Of a stretch of DNA of 11,873 bases, positions 1 to 6,003 are shown one piece after another (within the stretch, counting starts at the first letter, position 1; each line of letters opens with the position of its first letter). Under the pieces are notes generated by a model, which saw only the letters and a list, made by a program, of their open reading frames with translations, had not been told where the DNA came from and did not search any database. This stretch comes from Acidobacteriota bacterium (GTDB lineage: Bacteria; Acidobacteriota; Terriglobia; Terriglobales; Acidobacteriaceae). A program made the position numbers and the translations under genes. Location of the stretch: positions 1 to 11,873 of the forward strand of contig JAJZDL010000072.1 of assembly GCA_021851465.1 (NCBI GenBank). The letters run 5' to 3'.

Positions 1-247
1 CCGCGGCCGGGTCGATATTGTCGGAGTAGAACCCAAGCTGGTCGTAGATCTTCCGCTTCTTCGCGTCGCTCAGTACGTCGTTGGCCTCGGAGATCTCCTT
101 GAACCGCTCCTCCGCGCGCTTGTCGTTTGGGTTCACGTCTGGGTGGTACTTGCGCGCCAGCTTACGGAAGGCCTTGCGGATATCCTCCGCCGTCGCCGCC
201 TTCTTCACCCCCAGCGTGCTGTAGTAGTCCTTGGTCTGTGTCGCCAT
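1..247 (-). CDS. dnaJ: DnaJ co-chaperone, N-terminal J-domain part (truncated by window edge)
   Basis: Read on the minus strand from the ATG at 247, this gives 82 codons before the window ends. The protein starts MATQTKDYYSTLGV, then has the J-domain helix with RKAFRKLARKYHPDVNP and the helix-IV region ending in KIYDQLGFYSDN. The HPD tripeptide at residues 35-37 is the motif that stimulates DnaK ATPase. The Gly/Phe, zinc-finger and C-terminal domains, if present, lie outside the window, so full DnaJ cannot be told from a CbpA-like type. The start is fixed by the family N-terminus and an AAGG about 8 nt upstream. The gene begins 12 bp after the higA stop, which suggests shared transcription. 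Its usual partner dnaK lies about 2.2 kb upstream on the same strand, separated by small genes and a toxin-antitoxin pair. Confidence 0.93.
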   Translation of the reverse strand, partial: MATQTKDYYSTLGVKKAATAEDIRKAFRKLARKYHPDVNPNDKRAEERFKEISEANDVLSDAKKRKIYDQLGFYSDNIDPAA

Positions 248-259
248 TGTTAAAGCCTT

Positions 260-646
260 TTACGCCTGGAGCGCCGCCTTCAATGCACCCGTCTTGCGGT
301 CGAGAGGCGCCGGTTTCACGCTCTGACAAATCTTCTTCTCCACCGAGTCGCGCGCACTTTGCAGATCGTAGTGGCTCTGCAAGTTCATCCAGAACTCAGG
401 AGTCATATGAAAGTAGCGGCCCAGCCGAAGCGCCGTGTCCGCGGTGATTCCACGTCGTTCATTCACAATCTCGCCCACCCGCGTGGCCGGAACGCCGATC
501 GCTATGGCCAGCGCATTTGCGCTCAGGCCCATCGGGACCAGAAACTCTTCCCGTAGCATCTCGCCCGGATGGATCGGCGGCAGCCGATGCTTATATGTTC
601 GGCGAATGGATTTAGTGGTAATCGACAATTTCGGCCTCGTGCGCAT
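260..646 (-). CDS. higA: HigA-family antitoxin (XRE-type HTH) with N- and C-terminal extensions
   Basis: A 128-residue protein. The family core starts with LPPIHPGEMLREEF at residues 22-35, followed by the helix-turn-helix around residues 41-61 (LSANALAIAIGVPATRVGEI) and the GITADTALRLGRYF segment. HigA proteins neutralise HigB and repress their own promoter. The ATG at 646 is preceded by GGGAGGAACCAA, a strong ribosome-binding site, so the start is well supported even though the gene overlaps the end of higB by 35 bp. Toxin-first order is typical of hig loci. Common HigA proteins are roughly 95-105 residues. This one has about 21 extra residues before the HPGE region and a basic tail of about 28 residues after position 100. 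The tail could be a regulatory or chaperone-contact extension, but I see no aromatic-rich motif to prove that. Confidence 0.92.
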   Translation of the reverse strand: MRTRPKLSITTKSIRRTYKHRLPPIHPGEMLREEFLVPMGLSANALAIAIGVPATRVGEIVNERRGITADTALRLGRYFHMTPEFWMNLQSHYDLQSARDSVEKKICQSVKPAPLDRKTGALKAALQA

Positions 647-890
647 TTGGTTCCTCCCATCGAAAGCAAATCCGGTATCGGTCGTTCACCCGAATGCTGT
701 GTTGGCCGCGCCGGTCTCCCTTGAGCGCCTCAAGCCGGTTTCCCGGTGGAATCGTCAGGTCGTTCAACAAGCTAGCCGCATGCAACGCCAATAGCTTCCG
801 GCCAATGACCCGCTCCAGCCCCGCATAGCGCCGGCTCCTGCTGCCTTCAAAGATCAGCCTCGCCTCGCGGTCTGCAAAGCCCCGAATCAT
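612..890 (-). CDS. higB: HigB-family mRNA interferase toxin
   Basis: A 92-residue protein of the RelE/HigB superfamily (plasmid maintenance killer type). Family hallmarks are the N-terminus MIRGFADREARLIFEG, the central NDLTIPPGNRLEALKGDRRG at residues 43-62, the SIRVNDRYRICFRW strand at 65-78, and the terminal EIVDYH. The last three residues D90-Y91-H92 match the C-terminal end that belongs to the active site in studied HigB enzymes. Such toxins cut mRNA on the translating ribosome. The length is normal and no truncation is visible, so the toxin is probably functional. The gene overlaps higA by 35 bp. The start fits the family N-terminus, but the nearest purine run (GAGG) is only 1 nt from the ATG, so translation initiation may be weak or use a short leader. 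Confidence 0.93.
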   Translation of the reverse strand: MIRGFADREARLIFEGSRSRRYAGLERVIGRKLLALHAASLLNDLTIPPGNRLEALKGDRRGQHSIRVNDRYRICFRWEEPNAHEAEIVDYH

Positions 891-893
891 GCC

Positions 894-1040
894 TCACAGC
901 ATATCACGCTTCGCGTTATACGCTCTCCGTTGAACCAGCTTGATACACCTGAGCCACAACTCGGACACACGTCGCCAAGATTCTCCTTTCACATGAGCAA
1001 TCGCTGCAGCAAGATCGTCCGCTCGACGTGGCTCATCCAT
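894..1040 (-). CDS. Possible small ORF of 48 residues just upstream of higB
   Basis: An ATG at 1040 opens a frame starting MDEPRRADDLAAAIAHVKGE and ending RAYNAKRDML, with its TGA 3 bp before the higB ATG. It begins 17 bp after the stop of the upstream membrane-protein gene. The frame can be extended by three codons to a TTG. No convincing ribosome-binding site is seen, only AGAAG directly touching the ATG. The predicted protein is basic and looks helical. I do not recognise it. Its 3' end also contains the candidate HigA operator, so the stretch may simply be the hig promoter region with a chance open frame, or the C-terminal remnant of a decayed gene. The tight junction with higB is the main argument for it. 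Confidence 0.28.
   Translation of the reverse strand: MDEPRRADDLAAAIAHVKGESWRRVSELWLRCIKLVQRRAYNAKRDML
902..920 (-). promoter_or_regulatory. Candidate HigA operator with overlapping -10 box
   Basis: TATCACGC-TTC-GCGTTATA is a 19 bp inverted repeat with 7 of 8 arm bases matching, 11 bp before the higB start. Read on the minus strand it begins with TATAAC, an acceptable -10 box that would place the transcript start about 15-20 nt before the ATG. No good -35 is visible. HigA-type antitoxins usually repress from palindromes overlapping their own -10, so this position fits. The assignment is inferred from position and symmetry only. Confidence 0.45.
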
Positions 1041-1057
1041 CTTCTGCAACGCATCTC

Positions 1058-1549
1058 TTAATTGTATTGTTCAAGCTGCCTGTATTGTCCCTGCAACAGG
1101 TGGCTTGATGGATGCTCTCCATAATCTGACCAAATCCTGAAGAGATATTTCCTGTAGGCAATATCTACATCTGCCAGTTCCACTTTTCCGTCGGCCCATA
1201 GAACCGCGATGCGGTCAAAGAAGCGGACGATTGGCCATGCCGGAGCAGGAACATATTGCCTAGAATCCCGTATGAAATCTGGGTTCTGCATCTGTTCCAG
1301 CATCTTTTCGCCGGTCTCACGTCGAGCGGAAACCATGGCCGCAGAATTGAACTGACTGTCTAGCCGTTGCAGTGAACGGAATTGGCCGTCGCGTTTTTTG
1401 GAGCGGACGACATTCACAAGAGCGCATAGCGGAACCAACGCGAAGATTGCAAACACCCAGGTTGCCAGTGTCACTCCATCATGGAGAACAAACCAATGGA
1501 ACCACCCTTCGAGGGGGGCAACTTGCCGATTCGTATAGAAGCAATGCAA
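1058..1549 (-). CDS. Hypothetical single-pass membrane protein, 163 residues
   Basis: A frame of 163 codons from a TTG at 1549 (LHCFYTNRQV if read literally). An in-frame TGA lies directly before it, so no earlier start is possible. One clear transmembrane helix spans about residues 27-48 (TLATWVFAIFALVPLCALVNVV), followed by RSKKR. This suggests an outside N-terminus and a cytoplasmic domain of about 115 residues, rich in Arg, Gln and Trp and ending DYGEHPSSHLLQGQYRQLEQYN. A start at the in-frame GTG around residue 25 is a second option. I do not recognise the family and assign no function. The gene begins 11 bp after the stop of the 56-residue gene upstream on the same strand, so the two may be co-transcribed. 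Codon use and a coherent membrane topology support a real gene. Confidence 0.6.
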   Translation of the reverse strand: MHCFYTNRQVAPLEGWFHWFVLHDGVTLATWVFAIFALVPLCALVNVVRSKKRDGQFRSLQRLDSQFNSAAMVSARRETGEKMLEQMQNPDFIRDSRQYVPAPAWPIVRFFDRIAVLWADGKVELADVDIAYRKYLFRIWSDYGEHPSSHLLQGQYRQLEQYN

Positions 1550-1560
1550 TCACGTTCCCG

Positions 1561-1731
1561 TCAGTTCCATACTTTGCGCGCATCGACCGCTTCCACGGTG
1601 ATCGCCTGGTCCGGCTCCATCTGCCGCATCCGAACCATAAACTCCTCGGCCTCTTCGCGCGTGTTGAAGATCACCCGGTTGTACAACTGTCCGGCTCGAA
1701 CCTGGTCGCACCGCCACATGGTCTCCGTCAT
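1561..1731 (-). CDS. Small conserved-looking protein of 56 residues (WRC type)
   Basis: The ATG at 1731 is preceded by GGAGGG with 6 nt spacing, an excellent ribosome-binding site. The protein begins MTETMWRCDQVRAGQLYN, continues VIFNTREEAEEFMVRMRQ and ends AVDARKVWN. The WRC near the start, the acidic EEAEEF stretch and the final VWN recur in the broken copy at 2049-2221, which shows that this frame is selected protein rather than chance. A beta-strand, helix, beta-strand fold is plausible from the pattern. I do not recognise a named family. There is no signal peptide or membrane segment, so it is probably cytosolic. The next gene, the membrane protein, starts 11 bp downstream. Confidence 0.7.
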   Translation of the reverse strand: MTETMWRCDQVRAGQLYNRVIFNTREEAEEFMVRMRQMEPDQAITVEAVDARKVWN

Positions 1732-2048
1732 CGTCTACCCTCCAAGCATCCGATTGAGTTCCAGGTTCTCGATCCAACTTGTCAGCCCAATAAACTTCGT
1801 GCGTCTATTCAGCCCGCAGCGCAGCCAGGCAGATGCACATTCCGCTCCTTCTTGAGAAGATCAGACCCTACAGCACAACTTCAGTTGTACAGTTGCTTCA
1901 TCCCCACCGGCCGATGCGTGCTTTTGTCTCCTTCACTCTCTCACGTTCTCGCGCCACGCGACAGCCCAAAGCCGCAAATTTCTGTGGGGAACCAGTCTGA
2001 ATTCCTCTCCGCACGAGGTTGTGCCCAGCCTTGTCCGCGTGTCGCCGC
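1732..2048. other. 317 bp without a supported gene; contains a 14 bp palindrome
   Basis: Neither strand gives a frame with a start, ribosome-binding site and sensible composition here; open frames crossing the stretch are overlaps without family-like features. The only structure I see is ACAACT-TC-AGTTGT at 1875-1888, a perfect inverted repeat with 6 bp arms, about 145 bp upstream of the 56-residue gene. It could be a repressor site or a small RNA hairpin, but it is too short to be sure. Confidence 0.4.
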
Positions 2049-2221
2049 TCAGTTCCACACATGCTGGATCGGCATCGGCTCGATCTTGAAGACCAGGTCG
2101 GGAGAGATCCCTGCCAGCGCGCGCACAAACTCCCGGCGGCCTCCTCGCTCTGGAAGAGGCTCTGCTCCTTAATGCTGCCGCCGACCCACTGCTCGCACCG
2201 CCAAACAGTCATCTCCGTCAT
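2049..2221 (-). pseudogene. Frameshifted paralogue of the 56-residue WRC protein
   Basis: From the ATG at 2221 (ribosome-binding site GGAGG, 8 nt upstream) the frame reads MTEMTVWRCEQWVGGSIK and then LFQSEEAA. Translation in that frame then degenerates. In another frame the DNA continues EFVRALAGISPDLVFKIEP and ends QHVWN followed by TGA. This is the same layout as the intact gene at 1561-1731 (WRC near the start, EEA..EF in the middle, VWN at the end). Total length is 173 bp, one base short of 58 codons, so a single lost base around GAGGCCGCCGGGAG (minus strand, near 2130-2145) explains it. A sequencing error in the GC run or a programmed frameshift are alternatives. Without the shift this would be a normal 57-residue gene in tandem with its paralogue. 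Confidence 0.62.
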
Positions 2222-2280
2222 GCACATCACCTCCGCGACAACCGTTGCCGCCTGCCTCGATTCGCTCCTTACAACGCATC

Positions 2281-2339
2281 GCTCACGGCTGTTTGTAAAG
2301 CTCACGGCTGCCTGTAAAAGCTCAAGGCTGCTTGTAAAA
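2281..2339. repeat. Three tandem repeats of 19-20 bp
   Basis: Units are GCTCACGGCTGTTTGTAAA (2281-2299), GCTCACGGCTGCCTGTAAAA (2300-2319) and GCTCAAGGCTGCTTGTAAAA (2320-2339). They are directly adjacent and differ at three or four positions. The array lies between the dnaK stop and the frameshifted small ORF, about 60 bp upstream of the latter's start. With a period near two helical turns it could be a row of operator sites. It is too short and lacks spacers, so it is not a CRISPR. Confidence 0.8.
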
Positions 2340-2405
2340 GAAGAGCGCCCCAACCGATCCGGCGCATTGCCGAACACAACCGAAGCGCCCTTCCACTGCT
2401 TATTG

Positions 2406-2425
2406 GATGCGAAACGATCCGCATC
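2406..2425 (-). terminator. Candidate hairpin after dnaK
   Basis: GATGCG-AAACGATC-CGCATC forms a 6 bp stem with an 8 nt loop, 14 bp beyond the dnaK stop on the minus strand. No run of T follows, so it may be a weak or factor-dependent terminator, or an mRNA 3'-end stabiliser. Confidence 0.35.
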
Positions 2426-2439
2426 GGTTCGTCGTGATC

Positions 2440-4362
2440 TTACTTATCCACATCGACGTACTCTGCGTCAATAACACCTTCGTCCTTCTTCGCCTCTTGC
2501 TGCGGGGCAGCTTCGCCCTGCGCGCCCGCTGCGCCATCGGTGGGTGGGGCAGCCGCCGCCGCGGCCTTGTACAGGGCCTCAGCCAGCTTGTGGCTCGCCG
2601 CCGTCAGCTTCTCCTTGGCCGCATTCATCTCCGCGGTTGCCGGATCGCCCTCCAGCGTCTTCTTGGCCTCGGCAAGCGCCGCCTCGACCTCGGTCTTGTC
2701 CGACGCGTCCACCTTCTCGCCGCCGTCCTTGATCATCTTCTCGACGTTGTAGACCAGCGAGTCGAGCCCATTGCGCGCCTCAACCTTGTCGCGCTGCTCC
2801 TTGTCCTCGGAGGCGTGGGCCTCGGCGTCCTTCGCCATCCGCTCCACCTCGTCCTTGCTCAAGCCCGACGAACTGGTGATGGTGATCTTGGCGTCCTTGC
2901 CCGTGGCGTTGTCCTTCGCCGTCACATTCAGGATCCCGTTGGCGTCGATGTCGAAGGTCACCGCAATCTGCGGAACGCCGCGCGGCGCCATGGGGATGCC
3001 GCCCAGCTTGAACTTGCCCAGCGTGCGGTTCTGCGCCGCCATCGGACGCTCGCCCTGCATCACATGCACCTCGACCTCGGTCTGGTTGTCCGCCGCCGTC
3101 GAGAACGTCTCCGTCTTCTTGGTCGGGATGGTGGTGTTGCGCGCAATCATGCTGGTCGCCACGCCGCCCATCGTCTCGATGGACAAGGTCAGCGGAGTCA
3201 CGTCGAGCAGGAGGAGGTCCTTCACATCGCCCGCCAAGACGCCCGCCTGCACCGCCGCGCCGATCGCGACAACCTCGTCTGGGTTGACGCCGCGATGCGG
3301 CTCCTTGCCGAAGAGCTTCTTAACCAGCTCCTGGATCGCAGGCATCCGCGTCTGTCCGCCCACCAGAACCACCTCGTCGATCTTCGACGCATCCACGCCC
3401 GCGTCCTTCAGCGCCTGCTGCGACGGCCCAACCGACTTCTGCAGCAGGTCGTCCACCAGGCTCTCCAGCTTGGCCCGCGTCAGGTTGCGCACCAGGTGCT
3501 TCGGCCCGCTCGCGTCCGCCGTGATGAACGGCAGGTTGATCTCGCTCTCCTGCGCCGTCGAGAGCTCGATCTTGGCCTTCTCCGCCGCGTCCTTCAGCCG
3601 TTGCAGCGCCATCTCATTGCCCTTGGCGTGCAGGTCCAGTCCAGTGTCGCTCTTGAACTCGCCAATCAGCCAGTCCACAATGCGCTGATCCAGGTTGTCG
3701 CCGCCAAGGTGCGTATCGCCGTTGGTGGACTTCACCTCGATGACGCCCTCGCCGACTTCGAGGATGGAAATGTCGAAGGTCCCGCCGCCAAAGTCGTAGA
3801 CCGCAATCGTCTCATCCTTCTTCTTGTCGAGGCCGTAGGCCAGCGCCGCCGCAGTCGGCTCATTCACGATCCGCTTCACGTCCAGACCGGCGATCTTGCC
3901 CGCGTCTTTGGTCGCCTGCCGCTGCGCGTCGTTGAAGTATGCAGGCACGGTGATGACCGCCTCGGTCACACTCTGCCCCAGATAAGCCTCCGCCGCCGCC
4001 TTCAGCTTCTGCAGGATCATCGCCGAGACCTCCGGCGCGGTGAACTCCTTGCCCTGCGCCATCACGGCCACGTTGTCGCCCTTGGCCACAACCTTGTAGG
4101 GCACCATCTTCATCTCGTCGCCCACCTCATTCAGCCGACGCCCCATGAACCGCTTGATCGAATAGACCGTGTTCTCCGGGTTGGTGATCGCCTGCCGCTT
4201 GGCCACAGCGCCCACCAGCCGCTCGCCGCTCTTGGTGAACGCGACGATCGAGGGTGTGGTGCGCCCGCCCTCTTCGTTGGCGATCACCTTCGGCTCGCCG
4301 CCCTCCATCACCGCCACGCAACTGTTCGTCGTTCCCAGATCGATCCCGATAATCTTTCCCAT
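2440..4362 (-). CDS. dnaK: Chaperone protein DnaK (Hsp70)
   Basis: A 640-residue complete Hsp70. The nucleotide-binding domain shows GIDLGTTNSCVAVMEGG at residues 6-22, the second phosphate motif YDFGGGTFDISILE at 189-202 and the adenosine motif VVLVGGQTRMP at 331-341. The interdomain linker is DVKDLLLLDVTPLTLSIET at 379-397. The substrate-binding beta domain follows, then a charged helical lid and a disordered Ala/Gln/Glu tail ending VIDAEYVDVDK, the usual type of DnaK C-terminus. It binds exposed hydrophobic segments of client proteins in the cytoplasm in an ATP cycle driven by DnaJ and GrpE. The ATG at 4362 matches the family N-terminus and has AGGAG 9 nt upstream. Length is standard. No grpE or hrcA is in the window. 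The gene is divergent from the lipoprotein gene, with 360 bp between the starts. Confidence 0.98.
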   Translation of the reverse strand: MGKIIGIDLGTTNSCVAVMEGGEPKVIANEEGGRTTPSIVAFTKSGERLVGAVAKRQAITNPENTVYSIKRFMGRRLNEVGDEMKMVPYKVVAKGDNVAVMAQGKEFTAPEVSAMILQKLKAAAEAYLGQSVTEAVITVPAYFNDAQRQATKDAGKIAGLDVKRIVNEPTAAALAYGLDKKKDETIAVYDFGGGTFDISILEVGEGVIEVKSTNGDTHLGGDNLDQRIVDWLIGEFKSDTGLDLHAKGNEMALQRLKDAAEKAKIELSTAQESEINLPFITADASGPKHLVRNLTRAKLESLVDDLLQKSVGPSQQALKDAGVDASKIDEVVLVGGQTRMPAIQELVKKLFGKEPHRGVNPDEVVAIGAAVQAGVLAGDVKDLLLLDVTPLTLSIETMGGVATSMIARNTTIPTKKTETFSTAADNQTEVEVHVMQGERPMAAQNRTLGKFKLGGIPMAPRGVPQIAVTFDIDANGILNVTAKDNATGKDAKITITSSSGLSKDEVERMAKDAEAHASEDKEQRDKVEARNGLDSLVYNVEKMIKDGGEKVDASDKTEVEAALAEAKKTLEGDPATAEMNAAKEKLTAASHKLAEALYKAAAAAAPPTDGAAGAQGEAAPQQEAKKDEGVIDAEYVDVDK

Positions 4363-4433
4363 AACCTTCCGCTCCTAAAACTGCCAAAGTGTGTTCCTAA
4401 ACTCGATTGCCCAAACTCCGAAGCACTCAACAC

Positions 4434-4465
4434 CGAACCGACCAGGTTTGTTCGAGCCGACCAGG
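4434..4465. repeat. Direct repeat of 13 bp upstream of dnaK
   Basis: CGAACCGACCAGG (4434-4446) and CGAGCCGACCAGG (4453-4465) match at 12 of 13 positions with a 19 bp period. They lie 72-103 bp upstream of the dnaK start, where a heat-shock regulator could bind. I see no complete CIRCE element and no convincing sigma-32 type promoter in this spacer. Confidence 0.5.
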
Positions 4466-4576
4466 GCCGTCATACTGGCGCAACCAGAACCTCTGCATTC
4501 CATTCGATGCGTAGAGGCCCGCACATCGCTGTAACTCTCTGAAAAACCATTATCTCGCGCCGTCCGACCATCGATC

Positions 4577-4606
4577 GACTCATCCAGTCTCACATATGAG
4601 TGAGTC
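4577..4606. promoter_or_regulatory. Inverted repeat next to the lipoprotein promoter
   Basis: GACTCA (4577-4582) and TGAGTC (4601-4606) are inverted copies 18 bp apart; the nested ACTCAT and ATGAGT (4578-4583, 4596-4601) and CTCA/TGAG pairs add further symmetry. The cluster ends just before the -35 box at 4608, a position suited to a repressor or activator of the plus-strand lipoprotein gene. Confidence 0.35.
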
Positions 4607-4607
4607 A

Positions 4608-4635
4608 TTGTCAATCTATCTGATGCAGATAATAT
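4608..4635 (+). promoter_or_regulatory. Predicted sigma-70 promoter of the first lipoprotein gene
   Basis: TTGTCA (4608-4613) and TAATAT (4630-4635) are separated by 16 bp. They sit in a local AT-rich patch within otherwise GC-rich DNA. Transcription would begin near 4642, giving a leader of about 80 nt before the ATG at 4723. Confidence 0.5.
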
Positions 4636-4722
4636 AGAAGAGGATGCGAGACCACTAGATTCGCCACACGCAGCCGCATGGATCTCGTTGTCTTGCATGA
4701 TTCCGTGGAGTACCATTGCGCC

Positions 4723-5961
4723 ATGCTCGCTCGCCCCCGCGTTCTGCTTCTGCTGCCTCTCGCCGCGCTGCTTGGCTGCGGCTCGTCGTCCAGCCCATCC
4801 AGCATCTCCGCAACCCCGTACGACTTCAACGGGAGCTGGAACGCTGTTTACACCTCCGGCGCGCCGCTCTCGATGCCGTTTACCAATCTGGGCGGGCCGC
4901 TTCAGGTCTCCAGCAGCGGCGCGGTCACTGGGACATTGACTGCCTCCGCGCCCTACAACAGCAACCAAAACCCGAATCTCTGCGCGGCGAACAATACTCC
5001 CCTCGTCGCTACCGGGACGCTGGACGCCGCGCACGACCTGGTTCTGACCTTTCCCATCGCGGGCGGCACAGGCACCCTTGTCGCGACCCTCGCCGACGAC
5101 CCTGCGACGGACGCGTATGGCTCCTGGCAGGTCAACGGGGGAGCCTGCGCCATGTCGGCGACCCAGATGGCGATTGCGGGAACACCCAGCACGCCCTATA
5201 CGCCCAGTTCGACGGCCCCGCCCGCTGCCAGCCTCTCCGGCAACTGGGTGGCAAGCGTCGATGCAAACGTCACCGCACCGCATCCGATTGCAGGGTTTGG
5301 CGGGCCGCTCCAGTTCACCAACGGATCGGTCTCCGGGATTCTGACTGCAACCGCCAGTGCCAACTCCATTTACTGCCAGCAGACCCTCGTCGCCAACCCC
5401 ACGGCGGCGGCCACTGGAACATTGGATTCCAACAACAACCTCACCCTGACCGTAGCGGTCGCCGGAGGCACGGCCACCATCACCGCGACGCTTGGCTCCA
5501 ATCCCCAGACGCTGGCCGACGGCAGCTTCCAGATCGTCGGTGGGCCATGCGCCGTCTCCGCGACTCCGATGACCATCGCGCAGCATGCGCCCGTCACCGG
5601 AACCTATACGGGGACGTTCAATCTCCCAGCCACGGGGAATGTCCCAACTCCCGGCAGCAACATCACAGTCACCGCGGTGCTCACCCAATCCCCCACATTC
5701 AACGGCAACGTCGTTTATCCAATCACTGGCACGGTTACAGTGACCGGGGCCTGCACCGAAAGCGCAACCCTCGCCCCAGGCACTGTAGCCGGCAATGCAA
5801 TCTACTCCGCGGACTTCGGATCGAACAACCAGTTGGCCGGTCCCCAGTTCACTGGGTTGAGCAATCCCAGCGCCTCCAGCATCCTCAACGCAACGTTTCA
5901 GGACGCCGCCGCAGGCGGTGCCTGTAGCGCGGCCTACCAGGGCATTCTCACCCTGCAATAA
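4723..5961 (+). CDS. Secreted lipoprotein with repeated beta-type modules
   Basis: A 412-residue protein. The signal peptide RPRVLLLLPLAALLGC ends in a lipobox (LLGC) with the lipid-anchored Cys at residue 19. The mature part has two similar modules (about 34-152 and 168-285). Each has NG(S)W or SGNW near its start, G-LQ-NGSV/AV-TG-L, a single Cys, ATGTLD--N-L-LT, a Gly-rich turn (AGGTGT), ATL--P-T-A-GS, GG-CA-S-T-M-IA. A third, different module (about 290-412) begins TGTYTGTFN. It is Thr/Ala/Gly-rich with few charges, typical of an extracellular beta-sandwich. I know of no defined function. The ATG at 4723 is preferred over the in-frame 4678 because the signal peptide starts there, although the GGAG is 12 nt away. 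It is a clear paralogue of the minus-strand gene at 10446-11666. Confidence 0.82.
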   Translation: MLARPRVLLLLPLAALLGCGSSSSPSSISATPYDFNGSWNAVYTSGAPLSMPFTNLGGPLQVSSSGAVTGTLTASAPYNSNQNPNLCAANNTPLVATGTLDAAHDLVLTFPIAGGTGTLVATLADDPATDAYGSWQVNGGACAMSATQMAIAGTPSTPYTPSSTAPPAASLSGNWVASVDANVTAPHPIAGFGGPLQFTNGSVSGILTATASANSIYCQQTLVANPTAAATGTLDSNNNLTLTVAVAGGTATITATLGSNPQTLADGSFQIVGGPCAVSATPMTIAQHAPVTGTYTGTFNLPATGNVPTPGSNITVTAVLTQSPTFNGNVVYPITGTVTVTGACTESATLAPGTVAGNAIYSADFGSNNQLAGPQFTGLSNPSASSILNATFQDAAAGGACSAAYQGILTLQ

Positions 5962-6003
5962 TCCGTACGCGCGCAGGTCGTCGCATCCCCATCTGCCAGA
6001 GAG

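Noticed and set aside
1372..2172. 266-codon plus-strand frame across the small-gene zone
   Set aside because: It runs antisense to two minus-strand genes with good starts and has a Pro/Arg/Ser-rich composition without a plausible fold.
2281..2339. The tandem repeats as a CRISPR array
   Set aside because: The units are directly adjacent with no spacers, and no cas genes are present.
1898..2377. 159-codon minus-strand frame from a GTG at 2377
   Set aside because: It only contains the first half of the frameshifted small gene; its other parts translate the tandem repeats and spacer and look random.
4423..4428. GCACTC as a half of a CIRCE (HrcA) element upstream of dnaK
   Set aside because: The second half (GAGTGC at the right distance) is missing, so there is no inverted repeat.
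2407..4542. 711-codon open frame on the plus strand opposite dnaK
   Set aside because: It is an antisense frame kept open by GC-rich codon bias; the product is Leu/Arg/His-rich with no family features, while the opposite strand encodes a textbook DnaK.
4678..4722. Longer start of the first lipoprotein at 4678
   Set aside because: The 15 added residues would precede the signal peptide without signal-like character, and the paralogue starts at the equivalent of 4723.
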